A stretch of 64,000 nucleotides of DNA from Candidatus Peregrinibacteria bacterium GW2011_GWA2_33_10 (GTDB lineage: Bacteria > Patescibacteriota > Gracilibacteria > UBA1369 > GWC2-33-13): positions 50,654-114,653 of the forward strand of contig LBOO01000002.1 in NCBI GenBank assembly GCA_000989565.1, written 5' to 3'. The notes beneath the pieces were generated by a model, which saw only the letters and a list, made by a program, of their open reading frames with translations, did no database searches and was not told the DNA's origin. This document shows, one piece after another, positions 1 to 8,301 of this stretch; the stretch's first letter is position 1; every line of letters starts with the position of its first letter. The translations under genes were made by a program, and so were the position numbers.

Positions 1-46
1 ATTTTATAAGTGATTTTAAAAAATGTAATGATTAAATTAAAAAACG

Positions 47-63
47 GTTGTATAATGTACAAC
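47..63. promoter_or_regulatory. Palindromic -10 region of the first vanW gene
   Basis: The sequence GTTGTA-TAATG-TACAAC is a perfect 6-bp inverted repeat with a 5-nt spacer. It contains a consensus -10 box, TATAAT at 51-56, that lies 23 nt before the start codon at 80. No good -35 box is visible. A similar stretch, AAAACGGTT followed by TATA, lies upstream of the second vanW gene at 3174-3190. The palindrome may be a repressor site; that is inference. Confidence 0.45.
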
Positions 64-79
64 AATATTTTAAAAATTT

Positions 80-1948
80 ATGAATAAAATTAAAGTTTTA
101 AAAAATAAGATTTTGATGATTATCTCGGTGATTTTGAGCATTTCAACCGCTTTGATTTTAGCGGTCGGCTATTTTGTCCCACTATTATTTGCGGATAAAA
201 TATATCCGCGCACATATGCTTTCAATAGCAGTCTTTCTTTTGAAGATATGAATACCGCCAAAGAAATCGTTAAAAATAACCTTGAAAAAATATTTTTACA
301 AAAGGTGCCGATCATATTTAATAATAAAGAATATTTATTCTCTTTTTCCGAATTAGGTGTTGAGATTGATATTAATCAGATAGAAAAGCAGCTTCTAACC
401 ATTCAAAATAACAATACAATCGAATTTTACCGCCAAAGCTTGATTCCAAAATACATTGATATAGAACCAATAATAGATAATGAAAAAGCAACCGGATCAC
501 TAATATCCAAAATACCGGATCTGAAAATTTCTAAAAATGCTCAAATTAAATTAAATGCGGATCGTCAGATACAAATTATCCCTGAAGAAGAAGGTTATAA
601 AGTAAATTACAATGAATTTGCTTCCGCTATCAAGACTCTCATCAATAATAACAAAATTCAAAAAATTGTTTTAGAAGCAAAAAAAGATAAACCTTTATTA
701 ACGGAAGAGAAATTAAATGCTTACAAAAGTAATTTAGTGGAAAAAATTTCTAAAAATATTAACTTAATTCATAACGAGAAAAAATGGACAATAAAAGCGC
801 TTGATAATCCCGAATGGTTGACTATTAATATTCAACCCTACTATGAATTGAAATTTATAAACAAGAAAATCCCTTTAGAAATAATTTCGGAAAAAGCTGA
901 TTTGTTTCAAGCGGATTATGGCGATTTAAATCTTCAGTTTGAACCAAAAATAAAATTCAATGAAGAAAAAATAAAAGAATTTATTATCTCTAAAATAAGT
1001 CCGCAAATAGAAGTCAAAGCAACTAACGCAAAAATATATTACAATCAAAATAATCAAGTTGTCTTTGAGGGAACAGCGAAAAACGGTCAAGGAATTGAGA
1101 TGGATAAATTAATGAAAAATTATCAATTAGCTGTCAATGAAAACCTGAATCAATTGGAAATTCCTGTTTCAATAATGAAAGCTCAAGTTGAAGCTGATGA
1201 AAAATTAAAAAATTTAGGCATCAAAGAGCTTATTGCCGTAGGGTATTCCAATTTTACAGGCTCTCCTACGAACAGAATACATAACATTGGAGTAGCAATG
1301 AGTAAATTAAATGGAATATTAATTCCGCCTAATGAAATATTTTCTTTTAATACCAATATTGGCGCGGTTGATGGATCTACGGGCTATTATAAAGAGTTGG
1401 TCATTAAACAGGGGAAAATAACGCCGGAATACGGGGGAGGGGTATGCCAAGTATCATCAACCGTATATCGTGCGGCATTTTTTGGAGGCTTGCCAATAGT
1501 CGACCGCCGTGCGCACAGTTTTGCCGTAAGTTATTATGCTCGGCCTTTAGGATATGGGCTTGATGCCACAATTTATATAGGCGCGCAAGATTTAAAATTT
1601 AAAAACGACACTCCGGGACATATTTTAATTCAAAGTTTTGTTAGCGGCAGTGATGCATACATAAAATTTTATGGAACAGATGATGCCAGAGAAGTCGAAA
1701 CGCAAGGCCCATTCATTACAAACAAAAAACCTGCGCCTCCGACTCAGATAATTTATACTGACCAATTAGCTCCGGGACAAAAGAAAAAGCAGGAAAACGC
1801 AGTGGAAGGATTCGACGCGGCATGGATCCGCGTAGTAAAAAAAGGCAGTACTTCTCAAAAAGAAACTTTCAACAGTTATTATCGCGCATGGGCGGAAAAA
1901 CTCTTGGTAGGTATCGATAAACCTCAAGAAGAAGAAAAAAAGGAATAG
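80..1948 (+). CDS. VanW family protein, membrane-anchored, with peptidoglycan-binding-like region
   Basis: This 622-aa protein has one N-terminal membrane segment (about residues 11-35) and then a long extracytoplasmic part. The middle region (about 60-390) resembles the YoaR-type repeats that precede VanW domains in Gram-positive and Patescibacteria proteins. The VanW domain occupies about 395-520 and includes the hallmark YGGGVCQVSSTVYRAAF and RRAHSFAVSYY. VanW proteins accompany some vancomycin-resistance clusters, but their biochemical role is unknown and most homologues have nothing to do with resistance. No van ligase genes are nearby. A cell-wall role is therefore an inference. The ATG at 80 has no Shine-Dalgarno sequence. 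The gene converges on pyrD with a 9-bp gap and no visible terminator. Confidence 0.85.
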   Translation: MNKIKVLKNKILMIISVILSISTALILAVGYFVPLLFADKIYPRTYAFNSSLSFEDMNTAKEIVKNNLEKIFLQKVPIIFNNKEYLFSFSELGVEIDINQIEKQLLTIQNNNTIEFYRQSLIPKYIDIEPIIDNEKATGSLISKIPDLKISKNAQIKLNADRQIQIIPEEEGYKVNYNEFASAIKTLINNNKIQKIVLEAKKDKPLLTEEKLNAYKSNLVEKISKNINLIHNEKKWTIKALDNPEWLTINIQPYYELKFINKKIPLEIISEKADLFQADYGDLNLQFEPKIKFNEEKIKEFIISKISPQIEVKATNAKIYYNQNNQVVFEGTAKNGQGIEMDKLMKNYQLAVNENLNQLEIPVSIMKAQVEADEKLKNLGIKELIAVGYSNFTGSPTNRIHNIGVAMSKLNGILIPPNEIFSFNTNIGAVDGSTGYYKELVIKQGKITPEYGGGVCQVSSTVYRAAFFGGLPIVDRRAHSFAVSYYARPLGYGLDATIYIGAQDLKFKNDTPGHILIQSFVSGSDAYIKFYGTDDAREVETQGPFITNKKPAPPTQIIYTDQLAPGQKKKQENAVEGFDAAWIRVVKKGSTSQKETFNSYYRAWAEKLLVGIDKPQEEEKKE

Positions 1949-1957
1949 CCCTATCAA

Positions 1958-3097
1958 TCATAAAATTTCTTTTCCCCTAGCTTCAGAAATATTCTTATAC
2001 CCGTCTTTTTTTAATAATTCCACCAATCCCAAATTAATATCTGATATGGTTTGCGGACCCTGAAAAATCATCCCTGTAACCATTTGAATCAAATTAGCGC
2101 CTAATTTGATTTTTTTATACGCGTCTTCTGCTGTAAATACACCCCCACAACCAATAATAATCAATTTCCCTTTGGTTTTTTTAAAAATATATGAAATCAT
2201 TAAATTCGCTTTTTCCTCCAATACTTTGCCGCTAATTCCACCATTCACAAAATTAAATTTATCTTTAATTCTAGGATTCATATAATCTTTAGTCAAGTTA
2301 GTGCAAATAACACCGCTAATCTTATATTTTTCCACAACCTCTAAAATATCATCAATCTCTTTATGATTTAAATCCGGAGACATTTTCAAGAAAATTGGTT
2401 TATCATATTCAATTTTACTGATTTCTTTCATTAAACTCTCCAAACTTACTTTATCCGTAAAAGGCTGCCCTCCATAAGCATTAGGACAACTAATGTTAAT
2501 TGTCATGTAATCCCCAATATCTTTCATTAAATTAAAGGCTTTCACATAATCTTTAATTCCCTCCTTGTTATCAGCAGTTAAAGCACAATTAGTCTTTGCC
2601 ACACTAACACCAATAGGAAAATTAAACTTCTTATTCTTTAATCGTTTAGAAATTTTTTCCGCGCCATCATTCATTAAACCATAATAAATAACCAAAGATC
2701 CGGATTTCTTAAGCCTCCAAAGCCGCGGTTTAGGATTACCAGCGCATTCTTCCCCTGTGATAGAACCGATTTCTTCAAATCCAAAACCCACCTCAGGTAA
2801 AATAGCAGTTAATTGTGCATTCTTATCAAATCCCGCAGCCAATCCAATGGGATTTTTAAATTTAATACCTAAAACTTCTTGCTCTAAATAAGTCTTATTT
2901 TGATAAGAAAAGGCTATTTTGGTTAAGGTTCTGGTTAAAAAAGTTTTACCGAGCATTTTTCCGGCCCTAGTCATTCGATCATGAATAAATTCCGGATCTA
3001 AAAGAAAAAAAATTCTCTTTAAAAACACTGCATATATAAAACCTTCAATAAAATTTCTAACTTTAAATAAATAAAACATAAAATTAAATTTATACAT
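1958..3097 (-). CDS. pyrD: Dihydroorotate dehydrogenase, class 2-like
   Basis: This 379-aa protein oxidises dihydroorotate to orotate in pyrimidine synthesis. An N-terminal extension (LDPEFIHD near residue 35) resembles the membrane-associating segment of quinone-dependent class 2 enzymes. The FMN-binding barrel follows, with GLAAGFDKNA near residue 85 and a C-terminal IIGCGGVFTAEDAY phosphate-binding motif. At the catalytic-base position the protein reads NISCPN, with a cysteine near residue 204. Known class 2 enzymes have serine there and class 1 enzymes have cysteine, so this is a mixed type and its electron acceptor is uncertain. No other pyrimidine gene lies in the window. A TGCTATATT box ends 6 nt before the start codon, so the mRNA may be leaderless. 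Confidence 0.9.
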   Translation of the reverse strand: MYKFNFMFYLFKVRNFIEGFIYAVFLKRIFFLLDPEFIHDRMTRAGKMLGKTFLTRTLTKIAFSYQNKTYLEQEVLGIKFKNPIGLAAGFDKNAQLTAILPEVGFGFEEIGSITGEECAGNPKPRLWRLKKSGSLVIYYGLMNDGAEKISKRLKNKKFNFPIGVSVAKTNCALTADNKEGIKDYVKAFNLMKDIGDYMTINISCPNAYGGQPFTDKVSLESLMKEISKIEYDKPIFLKMSPDLNHKEIDDILEVVEKYKISGVICTNLTKDYMNPRIKDKFNFVNGGISGKVLEEKANLMISYIFKKTKGKLIIIGCGGVFTAEDAYKKIKLGANLIQMVTGMIFQGPQTISDINLGLVELLKKDGYKNISEARGKEIL

Positions 3098-3103
3098 AAA
3101 TTA

Positions 3104-3112
3104 AATATAGCA
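3104..3112 (-). promoter_or_regulatory. Extended -10 promoter of pyrD, probably leaderless
   Basis: On the minus strand TGCTATATT ends at 3104 and the ATG begins at 3097. Transcription normally starts 6-8 nt after the -10 box, so the predicted first base is at or next to the start codon. The same extended -10 appears before the AI-2E gene, nusA and pilB. Confidence 0.55.
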
Positions 3113-3212
3113 GAAAAAAATAAAGATAATAAATAATTTCAACCGGTAAGGTTTTTTGTAATACAAAAGCATTAAAACGGTTATATAAAATGATTAATTA
3201 ACAAATAGTTTT

Positions 3213-4109
3213 ATGTATTGTCAAGAAAGCTTTTTAAAAAACAATTATCTAAATACATTTATTGAAAATGTACAAAGCCCTAAAAGAATAGCCCTATCTT
3301 CACGCTATCCTTATCTAAAAACTCCAATAATTGAATTTAGAAGATTTAATAACAACTTGAAAAATTTCTTCAATATTTACTTAGCGCGTTCAAAGCAGAA
3401 AAACTATTTTGATAATAAAATATTTTCTCATCAGTCGGTTCTAATGAGAAAGCTGGGTGATTCTGATATTCGTCTACAAAAGCAAAAAATAACTAATCTA
3501 AAAATCGCAGCAAGCAAATTAGATAAGATAATTATAAAACCGGGACAAACATTCTCATTCTGGCATTTAGTTGGAAGACCAAGCGCCAAAAGGGGATTTG
3601 TAAATGGTATGCTTTTAAGTAATGGAAAAGTTGTCGAAGGTTTAGGAGGAGGACTATGCCAAATGGCAAATCTCCTTTACTGGATGTTTTTACATGCCCC
3701 TGTTGAAATCAAACAAAGATATCATCATTCATTAGATGTTTTCCCGGATTCAGGCCGAACACTCCCTTTCGGTAGCGGTGCGACCGTTCTTTATAACTTT
3801 GTGGATTTAAAAATAAAAAATATCTCTCCTGATACATTACAATTAAAAATTTGGCTCACAGATAATCATCTTAAAGGACAACTATTATCAGATAAAAAAA
3901 TAGAATCGAAATTTCATATTTACGAAAAAAAGCATTGTTTTATAGAAAGAGAAGGCAAATATTATCGGTTTAATGAAATTTGGAGAGAAGAAAAAGTACA
4001 AGGGGAAATAATAAACAATCAAAAAATAATAGAAAATTTCGCCCCTGTTTTATACGAAGTTAATGATAATTATTTAAAAGAGAACAATTATAAGTTAATT
4101 AGATTATAA
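3213..4109 (+). CDS. VanW family protein, soluble short form
   Basis: This 298-aa protein is close to the length and layout of the VanW encoded in VanB-type clusters. It has no signal peptide or membrane segment. The VanW core lies around residues 100-205, with KPGQTFSFWHLVGRP, the glycine-rich GLGGGLCQMANLLYWMFL and the YHHSLDVFP motif. A C-terminal extension of about 90 residues follows. It is a distant paralogue of the VanW protein encoded at the window start, from which it is separated only by pyrD on the opposite strand. The biochemical function is unknown for the family. It ends at a strong bidirectional terminator. The ATG has no Shine-Dalgarno sequence. Confidence 0.85.
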   Translation: MYCQESFLKNNYLNTFIENVQSPKRIALSSRYPYLKTPIIEFRRFNNNLKNFFNIYLARSKQKNYFDNKIFSHQSVLMRKLGDSDIRLQKQKITNLKIAASKLDKIIIKPGQTFSFWHLVGRPSAKRGFVNGMLLSNGKVVEGLGGGLCQMANLLYWMFLHAPVEIKQRYHHSLDVFPDSGRTLPFGSGATVLYNFVDLKIKNISPDTLQLKIWLTDNHLKGQLLSDKKIESKFHIYEKKHCFIEREGKYYRFNEIWREEKVQGEIINNQKIIENFAPVLYEVNDNYLKENNYKLIRL

Positions 4110-4110
4110 A

Positions 4111-4140
4111 AAAGACCGGATGAAAGTTCCGGTCTTTTTA
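4111..4140. terminator. Bidirectional intrinsic terminator
   Basis: A hairpin with stem AAAGACCGGA / TCCGGTCTTT is flanked by A-runs on the left and T-runs on the right. It sits 2 bp after the vanW stop and 20 bp past the end of the converging lipoprotein gene, so it can serve both. Confidence 0.85.
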
Positions 4141-4159
4141 TTTAGTTTGATCTTAAACT

Positions 4160-4648
4160 TCAAGGAATATATCGCTCTTTTAAACTTAATACCTTATCTC
4201 CATCAACTTTAATTTCAAAAGGCGCGAATTCAAAAGTTTCTTTATTACCATTGAATACCTCAGTGAAGATTTTAACATTTAAAGCATTACCGGACGAAGG
4301 ATCTTGCCCCAAATTGGCAGTATAAACTGTTAAATCTGAAGGAATTTCAAAAGTCACAATTTTTTCCTCATCATTCACAATCAAAAATCCATTAGGATTG
4401 CATTCCGGAATTTCATTCGTAGCCTCTTCAGTTGAAGTAGTACAAGTATTATCTACCTCAGATAGCCATTTTATCTCATCAATATCAATAAAGTTTTTAC
4501 CTTCTTTCTCATAAATATTTTTCATATATGCAATTTTTTCATTCCCGCTATTTTCACTCCCTTGCGATCCATTATTTTGAGGAAGAAATTGAGCACATGC
4601 AGTTAAAATAAAAACAATGCTCAAAATAATCGTAGTTATTTTTTTCAT
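4160..4648 (-). CDS. Putative lipoprotein of unknown function
   Basis: This 162-aa protein begins with MKK, a hydrophobic stretch and the lipobox LTAC, with Cys17 as the predicted lipidation site. A low-complexity Ser/Gly/Asn linker follows, then a mostly beta-type domain of about 120 residues that I do not recognise. The mature part has two cysteines (in DNTC and PECN) that could form a disulphide. It is a single gene between the vanW terminator and tRNA-Ser. It is presumably attached to the outer face of the membrane. Confidence 0.75.
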   Translation of the reverse strand: MKKITTIILSIVFILTACAQFLPQNNGSQGSENSGNEKIAYMKNIYEKEGKNFIDIDEIKWLSEVDNTCTTSTEEATNEIPECNPNGFLIVNDEEKIVTFEIPSDLTVYTANLGQDPSSGNALNVKIFTEVFNGNKETFEFAPFEIKVDGDKVLSLKERYIP

Positions 4649-4802
4649 AATTTTTTAGTTAAATTAATTGAATTAAGCAAATATAATAACCTCCAAAATA
4701 TTAATACATTACAGAAAAGAAAAAATCCATTCTTCTGCTGCGCGAAGAATTGTTTTCATAAATTCTTTTGTTAATTTTAAATATATTTTAACAAAAGAAA
4801 AC

Positions 4803-4832
4803 CTGTACCCGTGTCCACTTTTTGGGGTACAG
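4803..4832 (-). terminator. Probable terminator of tRNA-Ser(GCU)
   Basis: An 8-bp perfect inverted repeat (CTGTACCC at 4803-4810 and GGGTACAG at 4825-4832) lies just past the tRNA 3' end on the minus strand. It is followed in that direction by the T-rich GTTTTCTTTTG. A second A/T inverted repeat (TCTTTTGTTAA / TTAACAAAAGA) lies at 4764-4798. Confidence 0.6.
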
Positions 4833-4837
4833 ATAAC

Positions 4838-4930
4838 TGGCGGAGAGAGAGGGGTTCGAACCCTCGCGGGGGATTGCTCCCCCCTACAGCTTTAGCAAAG
4901 CCGCCCCTTCAGCCACTTGGGTATCTCTCC
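4838..4930 (-). tRNA. tRNA-Ser(GCU)
   Basis: The minus strand gives a class II tRNA with acceptor GGAGAGA/TCTCTCC, a D-arm, anticodon stem CGGCT/AGCTG with loop TTGCTAA (anticodon GCT), a long GC-rich variable arm typical of serine tRNAs, a T-arm with GGTTCGAACC, discriminator G and an encoded CCA. It reads AGC and AGU codons. Confidence 0.95.
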
Positions 4931-5019
4931 ATTTATGGCTTACTTAAGAAAATCTTAAATTTTGACCGTGGTAATGTTAACAAAGAAGATCTAATTCATC
5001 AAGAAAAAACTTTTAATTT

Positions 5020-6429
5020 TTAATTCAAACCTTCTTCCACTAAAGTTTCTTCAGATACTTTAATAATATTTTTTTCTTCATCAGTGATCTTTTTCTTCTT
5101 CCAAGTTCCTTTCATAAAATAAATTATAAGACCAAACGTAGAAATAATATTACTTAAAGGGAAAGACCACCAAATGCCCTCTTCATTAAGAAAATATCTC
5201 GATAAAATATAAGCTATTGGGAATTGTAAAACCCATAATGAAATAAAAGTAAAAATCATAGCCATAAAAGTATCTCCTGCCCCGCGAAGAGTCCCGCTCA
5301 AAACTTGATACACACCAATAAAACCAAAACTTAAAGCCATAATTCTAATTAAATTTGTGCTTTCTTTGATGGCTTCTAATTCCCCCGGTATAAAAAATTC
5401 CGAAAGTTCATGCGCAAAAAAATAAATTAATACACCAGCCAAACTTAAAATGACAAAGCTGATGATAGTACTTTGTATAGCAATATCTTCAGCTCTTTTT
5501 ATTTTTTTTGCTCCTATATTCTGCCCTACTAAAGTTGAAGCTGCCATAGACAAACCAATCGCCGGAATCACAACAAAACTTAATATTCTAGTCCCAATCC
5601 CATAAGCGGCAATTGACGAAGTACCAAATCTAACCACCAAAACAGTCATTAAAGCAAATCCAAAAGCTCTGGTAGATTGTTCCAAGGAGGCCGGAATTCC
5701 TAATTTAAAAAGGTCCTTAATAATTTTCCAATCAGGTTTTATATCCTTGATTTTTAAATGAATTCCAAATTTACCCCTAAAAAGATAGTATAAACTGATC
5801 ATGGCTGCTACCGCTTGAGAAAAAAGCGTTGCAATCGCTGCGCCGGCAACACCATAAGCAGGAATAACACCCCACCCATTGATTAAAATCGGATCTAAAA
5901 TTGCGTTTAAAATTACAGTAGCGGAAACAACATACATAGGCAATTTCACAACTCCTATACCTCTTAAAACAGACTGGAACATAAAAAAAATAAATACAAA
6001 TAGCATACCTAAAAAAGATACCTTTAAATAAATAGTCGCATTCATAATCACATTATTTTCAGCCCCCATTAATTGAAGTAAATACTCAGCGGAAAAATAT
6101 CCAACAATGCTTAAAATTAAAGAAACAAATATAATTAGAATAAAAGTTTGCATGCTTACTTTGTCAATTTTATCATTATCACCTTTCCCTTTATATTGCG
6201 CTATAAAAATACTCCCCGCTATAGCCAACCCCCCGCCCAAAGAAATAATTAAAAAAATTATTGGAAAACTTAATGAAACAGCGGCAATCGCATTTTCTCC
6301 CAATCTTCCAACCCAAAAAGTATCTATAAGGTTGTACGCTGTGTGTAAAATATTAGCGAATACAATAGGAAGAGATAAAGTTATTAAAGATCTTAATATT
6401 GATCCCTCTGTTAATTTATTTACTGACAT
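5020..6429 (-). CDS. MATE family multidrug/Na+ antiporter
   Basis: This protein of about 469 aa has about twelve membrane segments and the two-fold repeated layout of MATE exporters of the NorM/DinF type. The opening SILRSLITLSLPIVFANIL and the DTFWVGRLG motif are typical. MATE proteins extrude cationic or other small molecules in exchange for Na+ or H+. I prefer the start at 6429 (MSVNKLTEGS), because the seven residues before it (from 6450) are atypical. The C-terminus carries a short charged tail. A second, diverged MATE gene lies at 25009. Substrate is unknown. Confidence 0.93.
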   Translation of the reverse strand: MSVNKLTEGSILRSLITLSLPIVFANILHTAYNLIDTFWVGRLGENAIAAVSLSFPIIFLIISLGGGLAIAGSIFIAQYKGKGDNDKIDKVSMQTFILIIFVSLILSIVGYFSAEYLLQLMGAENNVIMNATIYLKVSFLGMLFVFIFFMFQSVLRGIGVVKLPMYVVSATVILNAILDPILINGWGVIPAYGVAGAAIATLFSQAVAAMISLYYLFRGKFGIHLKIKDIKPDWKIIKDLFKLGIPASLEQSTRAFGFALMTVLVVRFGTSSIAAYGIGTRILSFVVIPAIGLSMAASTLVGQNIGAKKIKRAEDIAIQSTIISFVILSLAGVLIYFFAHELSEFFIPGELEAIKESTNLIRIMALSFGFIGVYQVLSGTLRGAGDTFMAMIFTFISLWVLQFPIAYILSRYFLNEEGIWWSFPLSNIISTFGLIIYFMKGTWKKKKITDEEKNIIKVSEETLVEEGLN

Positions 6430-6503
6430 AGAAATTATTTTAAAAAACACGTAAGTAAAAATTTACTATATAAGAAAAAAAATTACAAATTTGATAATTA
6501 TTT

Positions 6504-6625
6504 TATACTGCTCCGTAGCTTTTTTGTTGATAAATCGATAAAATTATCTTTAAGCTTCACAGTATTACTTGTCTTTCCGAGCTTTAGCGAAGATTGATAC
6601 AAAAATTTAAAAGCGTAGGAGTATA
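6504..6625 (+). repeat. MITE-like repeat, copy 1 (122 bp)
   Basis: This non-coding element begins TATACTGCTCCGTAGCTTTT and ends AAAAGCGTAGGAGTATA, which are imperfect terminal inverted repeats. It matches the 122-bp element at 38632-38753 with seven mismatches by eye. It contains an internal segment (TTTAAGCTTC.CAGTATTA) shared with the shorter copies at 52089 and 58485. It lies between the divergent MATE gene and the HicB-like gene. Confidence 0.8.
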
Positions 6626-6707
6626 AAAGGTTAAAAGTACAATAAAAATTTTATTTTTATATTTGTTTCTGTTAAAATCAGCCATAAAGAATATTAAATC
6701 TGATTTT

Positions 6708-6911
6708 ATGGATCTTACTTATATAATTTGGAAGGAAAAAGATGTATTTCAAGCCTATTGTCTAAACACAGACTTAAGCCGAGCCGGACGGACAAAAGAG
6801 GAAGCATTAGCATCACTTGATGAAGCATTGGAGCGGCATTTCAATAAGCAAAAGCCAAAATTTGTAGAGATTCAGAAACCGGAAATAATAAAAGCGCAAG
6901 TTACAATTTGA
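6708..6911 (+). CDS. HicB-like / DUF1902-type small protein
   Basis: This 67-aa protein resembles the N-terminal partial-RNase-H fold of HicB antitoxins: a short beta-hairpin (TYIIWKEKDVFQAYCLN) followed by AGRTKEEALASLDEALE. I place the start at the ATG at 6708; an upstream TTG at 6663 would add 15 poorly conserved residues. There is no HicA toxin gene on either side and no C-terminal DNA-binding helix-turn-helix, so it is an orphan. It may be a stand-alone protein rather than an antitoxin. It lies just after a MITE-like repeat and converges on rimO. Confidence 0.6.
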   Translation: MDLTYIIWKEKDVFQAYCLNTDLSRAGRTKEEALASLDEALERHFNKQKPKFVEIQKPEIIKAQVTI

Positions 6912-6951
6912 GAGTGTTTAAATTAACAAATAAGCTTTTAAAGGCTGATGA

Positions 6952-8253
6952 TTAAATAACCCCCCCTAGGTCATACGCACTGCCTGAAATAATTTTTACA
7001 TCATAAAACTTATTAACTTCAAGTGCTTTTTTACTTTTTATAAAAATTTGGCCATCAATTTCAGGAGCAAACTTCTCAATTCTCCCAAAATACAATTTAG
7101 ATTTTTTGTCAAATCCTTCAATTAAAGTTTTCATTATTTTCCCCTTCAAATTCTGATTTTTTTGCTTAGATATTTTTTGTTGTAAAAACATTAATTCATC
7201 CCGTCTCTTCTTCTTTATTTGATTCGAAATTTGACTAGGCATAGAAAAAGCTTCAGTCCCTTCTTCTCGTGAATACTCAAAAACACCAACATGATCAAAA
7301 TTAATCTCCTTTAAAAAATTTTTTAAATTCAAAAAAGCCTTTTTATTTTCTCCGGGAAAACCTGTTATAAAACTGCTTCTCAAATAAATATTTGGGATCT
7401 CCCCTCTCAAATATTTAATCTTTTCTAAAATTCTATCTTTATTGGCCGTCCTTCTCATCTTTTGTAAAATTTCCGCGTCTCCATGTTGCAAAGGAATATC
7501 TAAATATTTACATATTTTTTCACTTTCTTTCATCACATTTATTAATTCAGGAGAAACCCTCTCAGGATAAATATATAAAACTCTAACCCAAAAATCTCCT
7601 TTAATTTGACTTATTTTCTTCAGTAATTTCGGTAAAGCAAATTTTTTATATAAATCATACCCATAATATCCACAATCCTGAGCTACTAAAACCAATTCTT
7701 TCACTCCCATTTTAATTGAATTTTTACATTCTTTGATAATTTCTTCCATTTTCCTGCTGCGATATTTACCTTTTAATTTCGGAATTAAACAATAGCTGCA
7801 TTTGTTGTCACAGCCTTCGGCAATTTTTACATAGCTAAAACCGCCACTCGTCAGAAGCATTTTTCCATTTATTTCTTCAAAAACTTTTGGGTTATCATTA
7901 ACGGCAAAAACTCTTTTATCTTTCAAAATTTCATTAAAAATTTCTCCAACTTTAAAATAATTTGCACTGCTTATGACAGCTTTTATTTGAGGAAAATTTT
8001 CAAAAATACTTTCATCAATTAAACCGCACATACAACCCATTAAAATAATTTTCTTATCTTTTAATAATTTCAAATTTTCAAAAACCTCATCTCTGGCCGA
8101 TTTCAAAAAAGCGCATGTATTTAAAAAAATATATTCAGCATCATTTTCATTAACTAATTCAACATTTTTTAAATTTCCCAAAATACTTTCAGTATCCGCC
8201 AAATTTTTCGGACACCCCAGCGAAACCGCGCTAATTTTGATCAATTTCCCCAT
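6952..8253 (-). CDS. rimO: Ribosomal protein S12 methylthiotransferase RimO
   Basis: This 433-aa radical-SAM enzyme adds a methylthio group to an aspartate of ribosomal protein S12. The N-terminal UPF0004 domain carries the three cysteines of the auxiliary [4Fe-4S] cluster (SLGCPKNLAD, NTCAFLKS and MGCMCG). The radical-SAM domain has CDNKCSYC near residue 147, followed by IPKLKGKYRSR. A TRAM domain ends the protein. The VSLGCPKNLAD signature separates RimO from the tRNA-modifying MiaB. It is the last gene of a minus-strand run, 48 bp after the metallophosphoesterase start. Confidence 0.93.
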   Translation of the reverse strand: MGKLIKISAVSLGCPKNLADTESILGNLKNVELVNENDAEYIFLNTCAFLKSARDEVFENLKLLKDKKIILMGCMCGLIDESIFENFPQIKAVISSANYFKVGEIFNEILKDKRVFAVNDNPKVFEEINGKMLLTSGGFSYVKIAEGCDNKCSYCLIPKLKGKYRSRKMEEIIKECKNSIKMGVKELVLVAQDCGYYGYDLYKKFALPKLLKKISQIKGDFWVRVLYIYPERVSPELINVMKESEKICKYLDIPLQHGDAEILQKMRRTANKDRILEKIKYLRGEIPNIYLRSSFITGFPGENKKAFLNLKNFLKEINFDHVGVFEYSREEGTEAFSMPSQISNQIKKKRRDELMFLQQKISKQKNQNLKGKIMKTLIEGFDKKSKLYFGRIEKFAPEIDGQIFIKSKKALEVNKFYDVKIISGSAYDLGGVI

Positions 8254-8266
8254 ATAAATATTCCTT

Positions 8267-8301
8267 TTACGGATTACGGATTACGAATTACGAATTACGA
8301 T
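8267..8301. repeat. Five tandem TTACGRA heptamers
   Basis: The 7-nt unit appears as TTACGGA, TTACGGA, TTACGAA, TTACGAA and TTACGAT between the metallophosphoesterase stop and the rimO start. It is non-coding. On the minus strand it would form part of the rimO leader. Confidence 0.8.

Noticed and set aside
80..4109. Vancomycin-resistance cluster, suggested by two VanW proteins.
   Set aside because: No vanA/B ligase, vanH, vanX or vanRS genes are present; VanW proteins are common without resistance.
4803..4832. Insertion-sequence end remnant next to tRNA-Ser.
   Set aside because: The CTGTACCC/GGGTACAG pair fits a tRNA terminator with T-rich tail, and there is no transposase fragment or second end.
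4811..5023. A 70-codon reading frame over tRNA-Ser(GCU).
   Set aside because: It overlaps the complete tRNA and its terminator, and its composition reflects those structures.
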